Of a stretch of DNA of 23,709 nucleotides, positions 1 to 8,440 are shown piece after piece (position 1 is the stretch's first letter; the number at the start of each line of letters is the position of its first letter). Source of the DNA: a bacterium (lineage in GTDB: Bacteria > UBA9089 > CG2-30-40-21); contig JAHIZN010000046.1 of the NCBI GenBank assembly GCA_018814245.1, forward strand, positions 1-23,709. The letters are read 5' to 3'. The translations under genes and the position numbers were made by a program. A model generated the notes under the pieces. The model worked only from the letters and a program-made list of their open reading frames with translations, made no database searches and was not told the origin of the DNA.

Positions 1-328
1 AGACTGTGTGAAAACTCATGATTTGGGCATCAATGCCACGACAGATTAACGAGAAGAGAAAGAATCGCAAAGGATGTAAATATCTGTAAGCATTCAGCCG
101 GAAGTTTAAGCTAACCCACAATTTGCGATTACATTTACCCGTTGTTTCCTGCTCTTTAACTGCCTGCTGATAGCAGGGCAACCACAGGGGGTTGTCCCTA
201 CACGACTTACATCTTAGAATTTACACCCTTTGTGGCTCTTCCTCTGTAAAAGCGTAATCGCTGATTTCATATTATGTGTGAAAATGAGATAGCTGAGTAG
301 TTACCAATAAACGAGGAATAAATTTACC
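1..328. repeat. Gene-free left edge with a degenerate nested inverted-repeat element
   Basis: No gene is visible here. Bases 1-81 closely match 12491-12570, with a few substitutions and one single-base gap. Within that, 58-81 is a degraded left arm (about 4 mismatches in 24) of the inverted repeat whose right arm is intact at 219-242 (ATTTACACCCTTTGTGGCTC and following). Between them, about 174-203, lies a smaller hairpin of the GGGCAACC...GGTTG(T)CCC type, which recurs at 18878, 19418 and 19943. The outer right end seen in the 12489-12777 copy is not found here. The window begins exactly at the outer terminal sequence AGACTGTGTGAAAACTC. Confidence 0.75.
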
Positions 329-2779
329 ATGAAATACAAACCTTTTCTTGTATTGACAATATGTCTGTTGTGTGTTTCACAAGGATATGCTGAGCATGGT
401 GAGCATAATACTCAACCAACCCATGAGGCAGCAGATAAGGCAGTAACTCACGAAAAGCCAAAAGAGCCGGAGTTTTGGAAAGATGATGCTCATCAAAAAC
501 CGGAACGATCTCATCATAATGAATACGACAGCCTCAAGGAAAATGCCAACACCTATTTTAATCAAGGGATTAATCTTCATAACAATCTGCAATTTTTAGA
601 AGCTATTCCATTCTACAAAAAGGCTATTGAATTAAACCCATGTATGCTTAATGCCTGGTACTGGATGGGAAAAAGTTATTATCAGGCAGGGATGATGGAA
701 CAAGCCTTTTCTGCTTGGCGATATGCCATAACACTCGGCGAGGTAGATGAAAATGAGGAGATTAGTAAACGAATCAAGGCATATTATCTTAAAGAAGATG
801 TTTTGCCAACATCTTATGAAAACCTTGCTTCCTTGTCAGGAAGCACACCAGATAATGTTTGCTTCTGTAATCCTACCGGAATAGCAGCTGATTATGATGG
901 ATTCGTATATCTTGCCAGCTATTCAGGCAGGATACTAAAACTTTCACCAACCTTTAATCTTGTCTTGCAGATAGGGACAAAAGGGAAAGGGGAGCAGGAC
1001 CTATGGCAGCCATACGGTATCTGTGTTGACAAAAACTATAATATCTGGGTGACGGATAAGGCATTGCACAAGGTAATAAAGTTTTCTCCTCAAGGGAGGT
1101 TCTTGCTGAGTATTGGGCATCAGGGAGATAAAACCGGCGAGTTCTCATCCCCGGAGGCAATTGCCGCTGACTCTAAGGGGAATATTTTTGTGGCTGATGC
1201 AGGGAATTCAAGGATTCAAAAGTTTAACAAGGATGGCAAATTTATTGCCTGTATTGGCCGTCTTGGTCATGGAAATGGGGGGCTTTATCATCCGAGGGCA
1301 ATATTGGTTGACAAGGAAGACTATGTCTGGGTGGCTGATTCATGGAAAAAAAGCCTGTTCAAATTTGACGAACTTGGTGAGATAAAAGAGGTTGTCCCTG
1401 TATCAGAAAACCAAAAACCATTAGCATTGACCATGGGGAATACAGATACAAATTGTTTTTATCTTACTACAGCTGAGGGTAATATCTTTCGATTTTTCCC
1501 AACCAATAATAAATGGGAAAAGATTGAGATAAAGGGCAAGGCAGAACGAAAATCCTTGTACGGTATCGCCATAACCCATTATGGATATTTGTATCTATCT
1601 GACTTCAACGCTAACTCTGTAGAATCCTGTATCCCCTCGCTGGCTAAACAACTTGATATTAATGTAGAGATAGAAAATGTAGACATTAATCGCTTCCCTT
1701 TGGTCACACATCAAGTCTCGGTTACCACAAGGAATAAAACACCATTTGTAGGGCTTAAAGGCTGCAACTTCAAGGTTGGTGAAGATAAATTAGTCATGAA
1801 ACCAGTTGGGATTAAACAGATTATAAAGGATACTGAGCATATCAGTGTTAGTTTTGTGGTAGATAATTGCAGCCGGATGTACCCCTTCAAGCAGCGGTTA
1901 AAAAAGATGTTTGCCATGTTTTCAGAAAAAATGAAATCAGGGATAGATGAAATATCTGTACTTGGTGTCAATAAAAAAGAATCTCACGAGATACAACCTT
2001 TTACCTTTTCTAAGACAAAAATTGAAAAGATAACCAATGATCTTTCCTTTGAAGAGGAGCATTCAGATGAGGCTGTGTATCATGGGATTATTGATTGTAT
2101 TGACAGTATGTTGAAGAAAAATGTAAGAAAGGCGGTTGTGGTTGTTACCCCTGGACAGGGAGGTAGCACCTCTGGCAGAGGCAGCACCGCTGGCAATGGG
2201 GAAATAACCAGTCTTTACAAGCGATGTAAGTGCTTTGCTATGAATAACTCTATCCCAATATTCGTTGTGGACACCCGGGCTGAGGGTGAGAGCGTTCTTT
2301 TGAAAGAGATGGCACTTGCTACCGGAGGCAAGTATTATATTCTCAATGATTATTTTCAGGGGAAGCGGCTAAGGTATGACATTGACCAACAAACCCACAG
2401 GCAGGTTAAATACCTGCTTACCTACAAGGCTGAGGCTCACAACTATAAATGGGATAATTCATGGGTTAGAACCGTAATCATAGCCGGATATAAGGATATG
2501 ACAGGACGAGATATGGGTGGATATTTCATTCCTGAAGGCAAAGGGTCTGACGGTACCTACTTTAAGATGAGGGCTGAAAAGTATAGTGAGTGGAAGGATA
2601 AACAAGCCGCAGAAAAGCTGGAGGCTCGTCAGGCATGGCAAGAAAGGCTGATGAAGCAGGAAAGCGGTGAGGCAGCTAAGGAAAAGGAAGAGGCAGCTAA
2701 GAAAAAAGAAGCAGAAAAACCTGCACCCAAAAAGCATAGTGGCGGTGGCGGTGGGAGCAAGCATGGCGGAGGACATTAG
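329..2779 (+). CDS. Exported TPR / NHL beta-propeller / von Willebrand A-like protein
   Basis: An 816-residue protein. Residues 1-21 look like a signal peptide ending in QGYA before a His/Glu-rich linker. Two TPR-like units lie at about 73-138. About 178-435 holds NHL repeats that should form a beta-propeller (for example GNIFVADAGNSRIQKF at about 284-299). About 505-690 resembles a VWA domain, with strands VSFVVDN and KAVVVVTPG. The metal-site motif, normally DxSxS, is degraded to DNCSRM at 512-517, so metal binding is doubtful. The tail is a charged Lys/Glu/Ala helix (about 745-795) and a Gly/His-rich end. Two tandem 18-base repeat units (2160-2195) encode a Gly/Ser-rich loop after the VWA strand. 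A GAGGA precedes the ATG, somewhat far upstream. The role is unknown; the domains suggest protein-protein contact outside the cytoplasm. Confidence 0.85.
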   Translation: MKYKPFLVLTICLLCVSQGYAEHGEHNTQPTHEAADKAVTHEKPKEPEFWKDDAHQKPERSHHNEYDSLKENANTYFNQGINLHNNLQFLEAIPFYKKAIELNPCMLNAWYWMGKSYYQAGMMEQAFSAWRYAITLGEVDENEEISKRIKAYYLKEDVLPTSYENLASLSGSTPDNVCFCNPTGIAADYDGFVYLASYSGRILKLSPTFNLVLQIGTKGKGEQDLWQPYGICVDKNYNIWVTDKALHKVIKFSPQGRFLLSIGHQGDKTGEFSSPEAIAADSKGNIFVADAGNSRIQKFNKDGKFIACIGRLGHGNGGLYHPRAILVDKEDYVWVADSWKKSLFKFDELGEIKEVVPVSENQKPLALTMGNTDTNCFYLTTAEGNIFRFFPTNNKWEKIEIKGKAERKSLYGIAITHYGYLYLSDFNANSVESCIPSLAKQLDINVEIENVDINRFPLVTHQVSVTTRNKTPFVGLKGCNFKVGEDKLVMKPVGIKQIIKDTEHISVSFVVDNCSRMYPFKQRLKKMFAMFSEKMKSGIDEISVLGVNKKESHEIQPFTFSKTKIEKITNDLSFEEEHSDEAVYHGIIDCIDSMLKKNVRKAVVVVTPGQGGSTSGRGSTAGNGEITSLYKRCKCFAMNNSIPIFVVDTRAEGESVLLKEMALATGGKYYILNDYFQGKRLRYDIDQQTHRQVKYLLTYKAEAHNYKWDNSWVRTVIIAGYKDMTGRDMGGYFIPEGKGSDGTYFKMRAEKYSEWKDKQAAEKLEARQAWQERLMKQESGEAAKEKEEAAKKKEAEKPAPKKHSGGGGGSKHGGGH
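2160..2195 (+). repeat. Two tandem copies of the 18-base mini-palindrome, in frame in the VWA protein
   Basis: Unit 1 (2160-2177) is GAGGTAGCACCTCTGGCA and unit 2 (2178-2195) is GAGGCAGCACCGCTGGCA. They read GSTSGR and GSTAGN in the protein, in the loop after the VWA strand KAVVVVTPG. GAGGT and ACCTC pair around AGC in unit 1. The same 18-mer occurs at 4512, 7993-8046 (opposite orientation), 10714, 15683 and 22163-22198. Confidence 0.85.
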
Positions 2780-2792
2780 TATCCTGTAGTCG

Positions 2793-2824
2793 GATAGTCT
2801 TGTAGTCAGAGAATCCAGACTATC
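2793..2824 (+). other. Stem-loop between two genes
   Basis: GATAGTCT (2793-2800) pairs perfectly with AGACTATC (2817-2824), leaving a 16-base loop. No T-run follows, so an intrinsic terminator is unlikely. It may be a relic of a repeat or an mRNA processing structure. Confidence 0.4.
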
Positions 2825-2838
2825 TGGCTAATTAATGG

Positions 2839-3468
2839 ATGTGTTGCATGATTAAGATCAAAAGGTACGAGCTTGCTGATAAATTAGGGATTGAAATAGT
2901 GGACGCAGATACAATGGGGTGTATAGTTGCTGATATTATTAAAAATACACACACATGGGTTGATTTTGCCTCTGGCAGGGGTGAGTTTAGTCTTGCATTA
3001 ATAAAAAGAAATAGTGTGCTTAATATTTGGAATTTTGAAAAGCGTCCTGATTATGTTGAGATAATAGATAAAGCCCGGAAATTGCTGCCATCAGAGGAAT
3101 CAACAAGGATATATAATATTACAGGTAAAATCGAGATGGTTCCTCGTGGAATATATGCCTCAGAAGGTATTTTGCAAAATTCAATGGATGTTGTATCATT
3201 GCATTGTTATGAACCCGGAAAAATTTCAGAACAGAATGTAATTAATGCCATAGATTATGTGCTTAAATCAGGAGGACATGTAATCATAACCCTTGACAGT
3301 GAGGTAGACAATTATAAAAAATTGCTTAAATATCTAAAGAAGCGTTTTAGTAAGGTCATGATAGGAAATCATCCAACAGGATACCCTCAAACAAGTTATA
3401 CCTTTGCGTTATGGCATAGACATCCTGAATTTCCCGGAATTCCACCATTTATTTGCATAAAAAAATAG
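2839..3468 (+). CDS. Putative SAM-dependent methyltransferase-like protein
   Basis: A 209-residue protein. The segment WVDFASGRGEFSLALIKRN (about 41-59) resembles motif I of class I methyltransferases, a strand followed by a Gly-containing loop. Next come a hydrophobic strand ending in an acidic residue (LNIWNFEKRPDYVEII), a strand NSMDVVSLHCYEPG where family members place motif IV, and SGGHVIITLDS like the post-motif strand. The fold assignment is fair; substrate and even activity are unknown. The start is uncertain: ATG 2839 and ATG 2848 are both possible, and neither has a strong ribosome site. It lies 32 bases before the helicase-nuclease gene on the same strand, so co-transcription is possible. 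Confidence 0.65.
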   Translation: MCCMIKIKRYELADKLGIEIVDADTMGCIVADIIKNTHTWVDFASGRGEFSLALIKRNSVLNIWNFEKRPDYVEIIDKARKLLPSEESTRIYNITGKIEMVPRGIYASEGILQNSMDVVSLHCYEPGKISEQNVINAIDYVLKSGGHVIITLDSEVDNYKKLLKYLKKRFSKVMIGNHPTGYPQTSYTFALWHRHPEFPGIPPFICIKK

Positions 3469-3500
3469 TGCTGCGTCATCATTAAAGTTTAGGATTAAAC

Positions 3501-6500
3501 ATGTGCAAACAACAAGAATCAATATTCCCTCATATCCTTGCCATCTCAGCCTCTGCGGGTTCAGGGAAAACCCATACCCTTACGGAACGGTACATATCCT
3601 TCCTTTTTTCTCCAACCTTTAGATCATTATCCAATATTCTGGCTATCACCTTTACCAACAAGGCAACGGGTGAGATGAAGGAGAGGATTATAATTGAGCT
3701 TAAGAAAAAAGCTCTTGCAGACTCTCCAGAGAAAGAGATGGCTGAAAAGCGATTGGATGAGTTGTTTGACAGGTATTCGGATTTCAGAATACAGACCATT
3801 GATTCCTTTCTGACAGCCATAGGTACTGCCTCTGCCCTGGAGTTGGGATTTACGCCGCACTTTGAGATAACACTTAACCCCAAACCAATATTCAGCCTTG
3901 TCCTTGATGAATTGCTCTCTAAGGTTAATCCTGATTCAAAGGATGAGATTACTCAATGCTTTTTACGAATGCTTGATGAGCTTTTATGGTTAAAACCAGA
4001 GACTGGATGGAGCATAAAAAAGATAACCCTTGAAAATATCAATACCTTAATAAAACAGACAACCCTGAAGGGATACAAAATACGAAGGGTGTTTTCTTAT
4101 GAGGAGTTGAAACGACATCATGGGATGGTAAAGGGAGCTGTTGAGGAATTTATTAAAAAGAATAAGGATGTGTTAGATTTTCAACTGAATTTTAGCAAGG
4201 CGGCTGAATCCTTTCTTGAGGGCAAAAAGGATCCATGGGAAAGCAAGATGTTTGGAAAGGATGTTGTATCTGAAATTTGCAAGGGCAAGAATAAGGCTTT
4301 AATTATCACCCCTGATCATGAAATAGCATGGCAGAATATTCGGGCAGGGGTATCGTTGTTGTCAGAGATGACATCGCATGGATATCTGTGCCCATTCATT
4401 AATGTTATGACATTCTTTGACAGGGCACTGGAATCATTTAAGGATCGCGGACAGGTAATCTTTATGACAGATTTGAACCTCAGGCTCAAGGATTTTCTTT
4501 ATCAACAGGCGGAGGGAGCCCCTCTGGCAATTGTCCCGGAAATATATCTTCACCTTGGCGACAGGATATCGCATTTTTTCATAGACGAGTTTCAGGATAC
4601 AAGCAGGCTTCAATGGGAAAACCTGTTTCCGCTTATTGAGGAATCCCTTTCCAAGGCAGGCTCTTTATTCTATGTTGGTGATAAAAAACAGGCTATCTAT
4701 CGGTTTCGAGGCGGGGATAGTACCCTGTTTGATGAGGCAAGACTTGCATTTCTTAGTGTTGATAATATTAATGAGAAATTTCCAGAAATAAACTACAGGA
4801 GTCGTGAGCAGATTGTATCCTTTGTGAATCGTATCTTTTCTCGTGATAACCTTCGGAAGTGGATAGAAGGCATTGAAAAAGAGGTGGATCTATCTGATAT
4901 TTATGATACCTACAGCCATGTTCACCAGAATCCTAATTTAGTAGAAAAAGCAAGCGGAGGGTTTGTAAGTGTACAAAAAATTCCGTCAGAAGGGAAATTG
5001 AACAAGGATGAGATGAATGCAGAGATTGAAAAGCAATTGGTATCACTGCTCAAAAACCAGATACTCCCCAGGTTTTCTTTATGCAATGTAACAATTATTG
5101 TCAGGACAAATAAAGAGGCAGCATGGATTACCGGCATTCTATCAGCTCAAAATATTCCTGTTGCCTCAGAAAGAACGCTTGATATATCCTCAAACCACCT
5201 CATTTGCGAAATAGTCAGGTTTCTTACATTCTTAGACTCACCGATTGATAACTTTTCCTTTGCTTGTTTTATCTCGGGTGATATTTTTTGTAAGAAAGCC
5301 GGACTAAAGCAAGGCGATGTGTTTGCATTTTTATTGAAAATGCGAAAAAGCAGCAAGGCACTTTACACCCTGTTCAGGGAGGAGTGGGGTGAGGTATGGG
5401 AAATGTATATTGAGCCATACTTCCATGCAGTTGGGTTTTTGCCCATATATGACCTTGTAAGCAAGATTCTTAAAGAGTATGAAATATTTAAGAATTTTTC
5501 TGAATATAAGGGGTTTTTCTATCAACTTCTTGAGGTCTTAACACATTGCGAAACAATGGGTGAAAATAACCTGAAGGCATTTCTTGCTAAATGGAATAAT
5601 AATGAGGACAGGACAGATGAAGATAAGAAAAATTTTCAGGCTGTTTTGCCTGAATATGCAGATGCTATTCAAATCTGGACGATTCATAAGGCAAAGGGGC
5701 TGCAATCTCCAGTGGTTATTATCCCTTTTGCCTATCTGAACAATGAATCGATCAATATGGTCTACGAGACGGATAACGATGGCAATTGCATCCCGTATCA
5801 GATTAATAGTGAGACGAGGAGTGTGTCATCAAGGCTTGAAGGATTATATCAAAAGGAATTCAGCCTCCAATTGACAGATGAGTTAAATGCATTTTATGTG
5901 GCAATTACCAGAGCTGAGGATGAGATGTATATTTTTGTGCCGGAATACGAAAGTATGAATAAAAAACTTTTGGCACCCATCTTTTTTGATGAAAATCCTG
6001 TTATGGAGTATGGTGAGCAAATAGCAATCAGCAATCAGCAGTCAGCAGTCAGCAGTCAGGATAAGACTTTGCCTTGTGCCGGCGGGAGACAGAGAATATA
6101 CCCGCAAGTACTTCATGAATGGCAGGATAAATTGGTGAATAAAAAGAAAAAGATGGATACAGCATCTGAAAAAAGAGGAAGGCTTGTCCATGAATTTCTG
6201 GCAGGGATACAACAGCTTTCACTGGAGTGGGAAAAAGATCTGGAAGCCATGTTTGTCTCATTACCCAAGGAGCAGCAGGAAATAATTCCCCTGATGAGGA
6301 GATTCTTTTGTAATGAAGATAATAGAAGATGGTTTGTTTTGACAGATGGGGTTGAGGTTTATTGTGAGAAGGAGATTGTTGACACCTATGGATTAATTCA
6401 TCGCCCTGACAGGATGCTGTTCTTCCCAGACAGGGTGGTAGTACTTGAGTTCAAATCCGGGGAGATATACAGTGAAGCACATCAACAGCAGGTAAGGGAA

Positions 6501-6605
6501 TATTTAAGCCTTGTGGCAGAGGTATACCCGGACAGGAAGATTGAGGGATGGCTGATATATGTGGATATTAATAGTCAAAGTTGTATAGTATCCTTTCAGG
6601 ATTGA
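3501..6605 (+). CDS. AddA/UvrD-type helicase fused to a PD-(D/E)XK nuclease
   Basis: A 1034-residue superfamily 1A helicase-nuclease of the AddA/RecB type, expected to process double-strand DNA ends. Visible motifs in order: Walker A ASAGSGKT (17-24), motif Ia ITFTNKATGEMK, Walker B DEFQDTS (362-368), motif III GDKKQAIYRFRGG (about 392-404), motif IV NYRSREQI, motif V TIHKAKGL (727-734), motif VI YVAITRAED (799-807). The C-terminal nuclease shows RPD (968-970), EFK (983-985) and QxxxxY (about 996-1001). No AddB partner is in the window. Two in-frame repeat tracts interrupt it: EGAPLA (338-343), just before Walker B, and AISNQQSAVSS (842-852), in the linker before the nuclease. An AGGAT precedes the ATG by about 5 bases. 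Confidence 0.92.
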   Translation: MCKQQESIFPHILAISASAGSGKTHTLTERYISFLFSPTFRSLSNILAITFTNKATGEMKERIIIELKKKALADSPEKEMAEKRLDELFDRYSDFRIQTIDSFLTAIGTASALELGFTPHFEITLNPKPIFSLVLDELLSKVNPDSKDEITQCFLRMLDELLWLKPETGWSIKKITLENINTLIKQTTLKGYKIRRVFSYEELKRHHGMVKGAVEEFIKKNKDVLDFQLNFSKAAESFLEGKKDPWESKMFGKDVVSEICKGKNKALIITPDHEIAWQNIRAGVSLLSEMTSHGYLCPFINVMTFFDRALESFKDRGQVIFMTDLNLRLKDFLYQQAEGAPLAIVPEIYLHLGDRISHFFIDEFQDTSRLQWENLFPLIEESLSKAGSLFYVGDKKQAIYRFRGGDSTLFDEARLAFLSVDNINEKFPEINYRSREQIVSFVNRIFSRDNLRKWIEGIEKEVDLSDIYDTYSHVHQNPNLVEKASGGFVSVQKIPSEGKLNKDEMNAEIEKQLVSLLKNQILPRFSLCNVTIIVRTNKEAAWITGILSAQNIPVASERTLDISSNHLICEIVRFLTFLDSPIDNFSFACFISGDIFCKKAGLKQGDVFAFLLKMRKSSKALYTLFREEWGEVWEMYIEPYFHAVGFLPIYDLVSKILKEYEIFKNFSEYKGFFYQLLEVLTHCETMGENNLKAFLAKWNNNEDRTDEDKKNFQAVLPEYADAIQIWTIHKAKGLQSPVVIIPFAYLNNESINMVYETDNDGNCIPYQINSETRSVSSRLEGLYQKEFSLQLTDELNAFYVAITRAEDEMYIFVPEYESMNKKLLAPIFFDENPVMEYGEQIAISNQQSAVSSQDKTLPCAGGRQRIYPQVLHEWQDKLVNKKKKMDTASEKRGRLVHEFLAGIQQLSLEWEKDLEAMFVSLPKEQQEIIPLMRRFFCNEDNRRWFVLTDGVEVYCEKEIVDTYGLIHRPDRMLFFPDRVVVLEFKSGEIYSEAHQQQVREYLSLVAEVYPDRKIEGWLIYVDINSQSCIVSFQD
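4512..4529 (+). repeat. Single 18-base mini-palindrome in the helicase-nuclease gene
   Basis: GAGGGAGCCCCTCTGGCA is read as EGAPLA, codon phase 0. Both stem arms differ from the GAGGT/ACCTC type (GAGGG with CCCTC around AGC), so pairing is kept. It is identical to the second unit in nuoG at 22181-22198. Confidence 0.8.
6022..6059 (+). repeat. CAGCAATCAGCAGTCAGCAGTC tract inside the helicase-nuclease gene
   Basis: A low-complexity tract of repeated (A)GCARTCA units encodes roughly AISNQQSAVSSQ in frame. Related TCAGC-rich words occur in intergenic repeats at about 11710, 12340, 15265 and 15812, so this looks like an intergenic repeat fragment carried within a coding region. It falls in the linker between helicase and nuclease domains, where extra residues should be tolerated. 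Confidence 0.65.
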
Positions 6606-6745
6606 TTTTGTAAGCTACAGCCAAGTATAGTGGAAGAGATGGTTGTTTTAGATCCGACTGCAATTTAGAGGATGCTGACTCCATGAGCTGCTTTGTCATC
6701 TATGCTTCAGGCAGTGACATATTACACATTTTACAAAAAATAATC

Positions 6746-6774
6746 TTGACAAAATTAATGATGTAAGGTATAAT
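6746..6774 (+). promoter_or_regulatory. Consensus sigma-70-type promoter for the nuo operon
   Basis: TTGACA at 6746-6751 and TATAAT at 6769-6774 are separated by exactly 17 bases, a perfect match to the housekeeping consensus. Transcription would start near 6781, giving a 5' leader of about 28 bases before nuoA, with AGGGGAG at 6796-6802 as its ribosome site. Confidence 0.85.
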
Positions 6775-6809
6775 ATCTCACAAGTTGATTTAGTTAGGGG
6801 AGTAAGGCT

Positions 6810-7172
6810 ATGAATCTTTTGGCTGATTACATGTGGGTTGTTTTATTTATGGGGCTGGGGATGCTGTTTGTGTTTGGCGGCTATATTACCAGCTGGTTTA
6901 TCAGGCCGAGCAACCCATCAGCCAAAAAGCTGTCTACCTATGAGTGTGGAGAGGCGCCGGTTGGGTCAGCATGGTCGCAGTTTAACATTCGGTACTATCT
7001 TTTTGCCTTAATTTTTGTTATCTTTGATGTTGAGGTAGCCTTCTTGTTCCCATGGGCAGTTGTTTTCAGGGAATTAGGGCTGATTGCTTTTGTAGAAATG
7101 ATGATTTTTATGGCTATTTTGTTGATTGGATTGCTCTATGCGTGGCGCAAGGGTGTATTAAAGTGGATGTGA
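6810..7172 (+). CDS. nuoA: NADH-quinone oxidoreductase subunit A
   Basis: A 120-residue membrane subunit of complex I. Three membrane helices lie at about 7-30, 62-85 and 90-110. The family signature is clear: YECGEAPVGSAW (44-55), then FNIRYYLFALIFVIFDVE (58-75), with the acidic FDVE pair in the second helix near the quinone-site loop. Length is normal for NuoA. It is the first gene after the consensus promoter and has a good ribosome site (AGGGGAG, 7-base spacing). A 115-base repeat-bearing gap separates it from nuoB; in many genomes the two are nearly contiguous. Confidence 0.96.
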   Translation: MNLLADYMWVVLFMGLGMLFVFGGYITSWFIRPSNPSAKKLSTYECGEAPVGSAWSQFNIRYYLFALIFVIFDVEVAFLFPWAVVFRELGLIAFVEMMIFMAILLIGLLYAWRKGVLKWM

Positions 7173-7175
7173 ATG

Positions 7176-7273
7176 CAATTAAAAATTATGAATTAAAAAT
7201 TAAATGTGTTCTGCAAATTTTAATGGGTATTTTCTTCTTCATTCTTCATTCATAATTCATAATTCATAATTTG
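7176..7273. repeat. AT-rich inverted-repeat element between nuoA and nuoB
   Basis: The left arm (7176-7206) is built of AATTAAAAATTATGAATT-type words. The right arm (7247-7273) is the reverse type, AATTCATAATTCATAATT. Related elements are at 11291-11403 and, cut by the window end, 23653-23709. The right arm ends only two bases before the nuoB ribosome site AAGGAG (7275-7280). Confidence 0.7.
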
Positions 7274-7287
7274 CAAGGAGTATTGCT

Positions 7288-7785
7288 ATGAGTTTTCTTG
7301 AGCAAGTAGGTGTGAAAATTGAACAGGTGCCTGGTGGACAAATAGTTCTGGCACCAATAGATTTTATGATCAATTGGGCAAGGCGTTCATCCCTATGGCC
7401 AATGACCTTTGGTCTGGCATGTTGTGCCATAGAGATGATGGCTACAGGTGCATCCCGATATGATTTTGATCGATTTGGGGCAGGTGTATTCAGGCCATCA
7501 CCAAGACAATCTGATGTGATGATTGTTGCCGGTACCGTAACCTATAAGATGGCGTCGCGACTCGAATTGCTGTATAACCAGATGCCTGACCCTAAGTGGG
7601 TAATATCCATGGGCAGTTGTGCCAATTCCGGCGGAATATTTAATACCTACAATGTTGTGCAGGGTGTGGATAAGATTATCCCGGTTGATGTCTATGTTCC
7701 AGGCTGTCCTCCAAGGCCTGAGGGGCTTTTGTATGGATTGATGAAATTGCAGGATAAGATTAAGGGGATGAGTATCGCAAAATAA
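7288..7785 (+). CDS. nuoB: NADH-quinone oxidoreductase subunit B, cluster N2 subunit
   Basis: A 165-residue peripheral-arm subunit that carries the terminal [4Fe-4S] cluster N2, which passes electrons to quinone at the NuoD interface. Ligands are visible: the adjacent pair C45-C46 in FGLACCAIEMM, C111 in MGSCANSGG and C140 in VPGCPPRPE. The conserved YDFDRFG and FRPSPRQSDVMIVAGTVT segments are intact. Length is close to the usual 160-180. AAGGAG (7275-7280) lies 7 bases before the ATG. nuoC begins 12 bases after the stop. Confidence 0.97.
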   Translation: MSFLEQVGVKIEQVPGGQIVLAPIDFMINWARRSSLWPMTFGLACCAIEMMATGASRYDFDRFGAGVFRPSPRQSDVMIVAGTVTYKMASRLELLYNQMPDPKWVISMGSCANSGGIFNTYNVVQGVDKIIPVDVYVPGCPPRPEGLLYGLMKLQDKIKGMSIAK

Positions 7786-7797
7786 GCAGGAGCAGAT

Positions 7798-8352
7798 ATG
7801 AGCAAGCAGGAAATTATTGAAGCAATAAAGGCAAAATTTACAGATGCAATTGAAGATGTAAATGATACATTAGATTTGACCATTCTGGTAAAGAAGGAAA
7901 ATATCCTTGAGATATGCAGATTTCTTGCAGATACACCTGATTTAGGGTTTGATTATCTGTCAGATATCTGTGGTGTAGATTATTCATCCAGTGCCAGAGG
8001 TGCTACCTCCGCCAGAAGTGCTACTTCCGCCAGAGGTGCTACCTCACAATCCCGCTTTGATGTTGTTTATCACATCTATTCAATAAATAAAAGGCATCGC
8101 CTCAGAATAAAGGCTGCTGTTGAAGAGAATGAAAACATTTCTTCAGTGGAAAGCGTTTGGAAGGCAGCTAACTGGTATGAACGCGAGGCTTATGATATGT
8201 TTGGAATTGTGTTTGATAGCCATTCTGATCTGCGGCGAATCCTTTTGCCTGAAGATTGGAAGGGACACCCATTGCGTAAGGATTATTCATTGGTGTCAGA
8301 TGTGGGCGAGAAGTGGCTTGAGGAAAAGTTGGTAACACATGTGCCGGTGTGA
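7798..8352 (+). CDS. nuoC: NADH-quinone oxidoreductase subunit C with an internal repeat insertion
   Basis: A 184-residue complex I 30-kDa subunit that packs against NuoD. The signature WYEREAYDMFGIVFDSHSDL (about residues 122-141) and the following RRILLPEDWKGHPLRKDY are intact. The unusual part is residues 66-83, where three tandem 18-base units encode ARGATS, ARSATS and ARGATS between CGVDYSS and QSRFDVVYHIYS. In ordinary NuoC these two strands are joined by a short turn, so this looks like an in-frame insertion in a surface loop. No stop or frameshift results. CAGGAG precedes the ATG, and the gene follows nuoB closely. A gap of 88 bases leads to the DUF4258 gene. Confidence 0.95.
   Translation: MSKQEIIEAIKAKFTDAIEDVNDTLDLTILVKKENILEICRFLADTPDLGFDYLSDICGVDYSSSARGATSARSATSARGATSQSRFDVVYHIYSINKRHRLRIKAAVEENENISSVESVWKAANWYEREAYDMFGIVFDSHSDLRRILLPEDWKGHPLRKDYSLVSDVGEKWLEEKLVTHVPV
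7993..8046 (-). repeat. Three tandem 18-base mini-palindromes in nuoC
   Basis: Units at 7993-8010, 8011-8028 and 8029-8046 have the form GCCAGAGGTGCTACCTCC. They run in the opposite orientation to the copies in the VWA, AddA and nuoG genes. In the middle unit both stem arms changed together (GAAGT with ACTTC), so the hairpin is preserved. Confidence 0.9.
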
Positions 8353-8440
8353 GGATTAACCACAGAGGTACAGAAAAAGAAAAAATATTAGTATATTTGG
8401 GAATCGCCGCAGAAGATTAGGGAAAAATCAGGAAGAGCTT

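Noticed and set aside
2459..2776. 105-codon open frame on the - strand (and similar long - strand frames opposite nuoF at 17811-18230 and 18237-18599)
   Set aside because: These are antisense to clear genes with conserved motifs; the predicted peptides are low-complexity shadows.
2793..2824. Intrinsic terminator after the VWA gene
   Set aside because: The stem is only 8 bases with a 16-base loop and no T-run follows.
7993..8046. Frameshift or assembly error in nuoC
   Set aside because: The insertion is exactly three 18-base units, the frame is open on both sides and the conserved signature follows intact; the same unit occurs in other genes.
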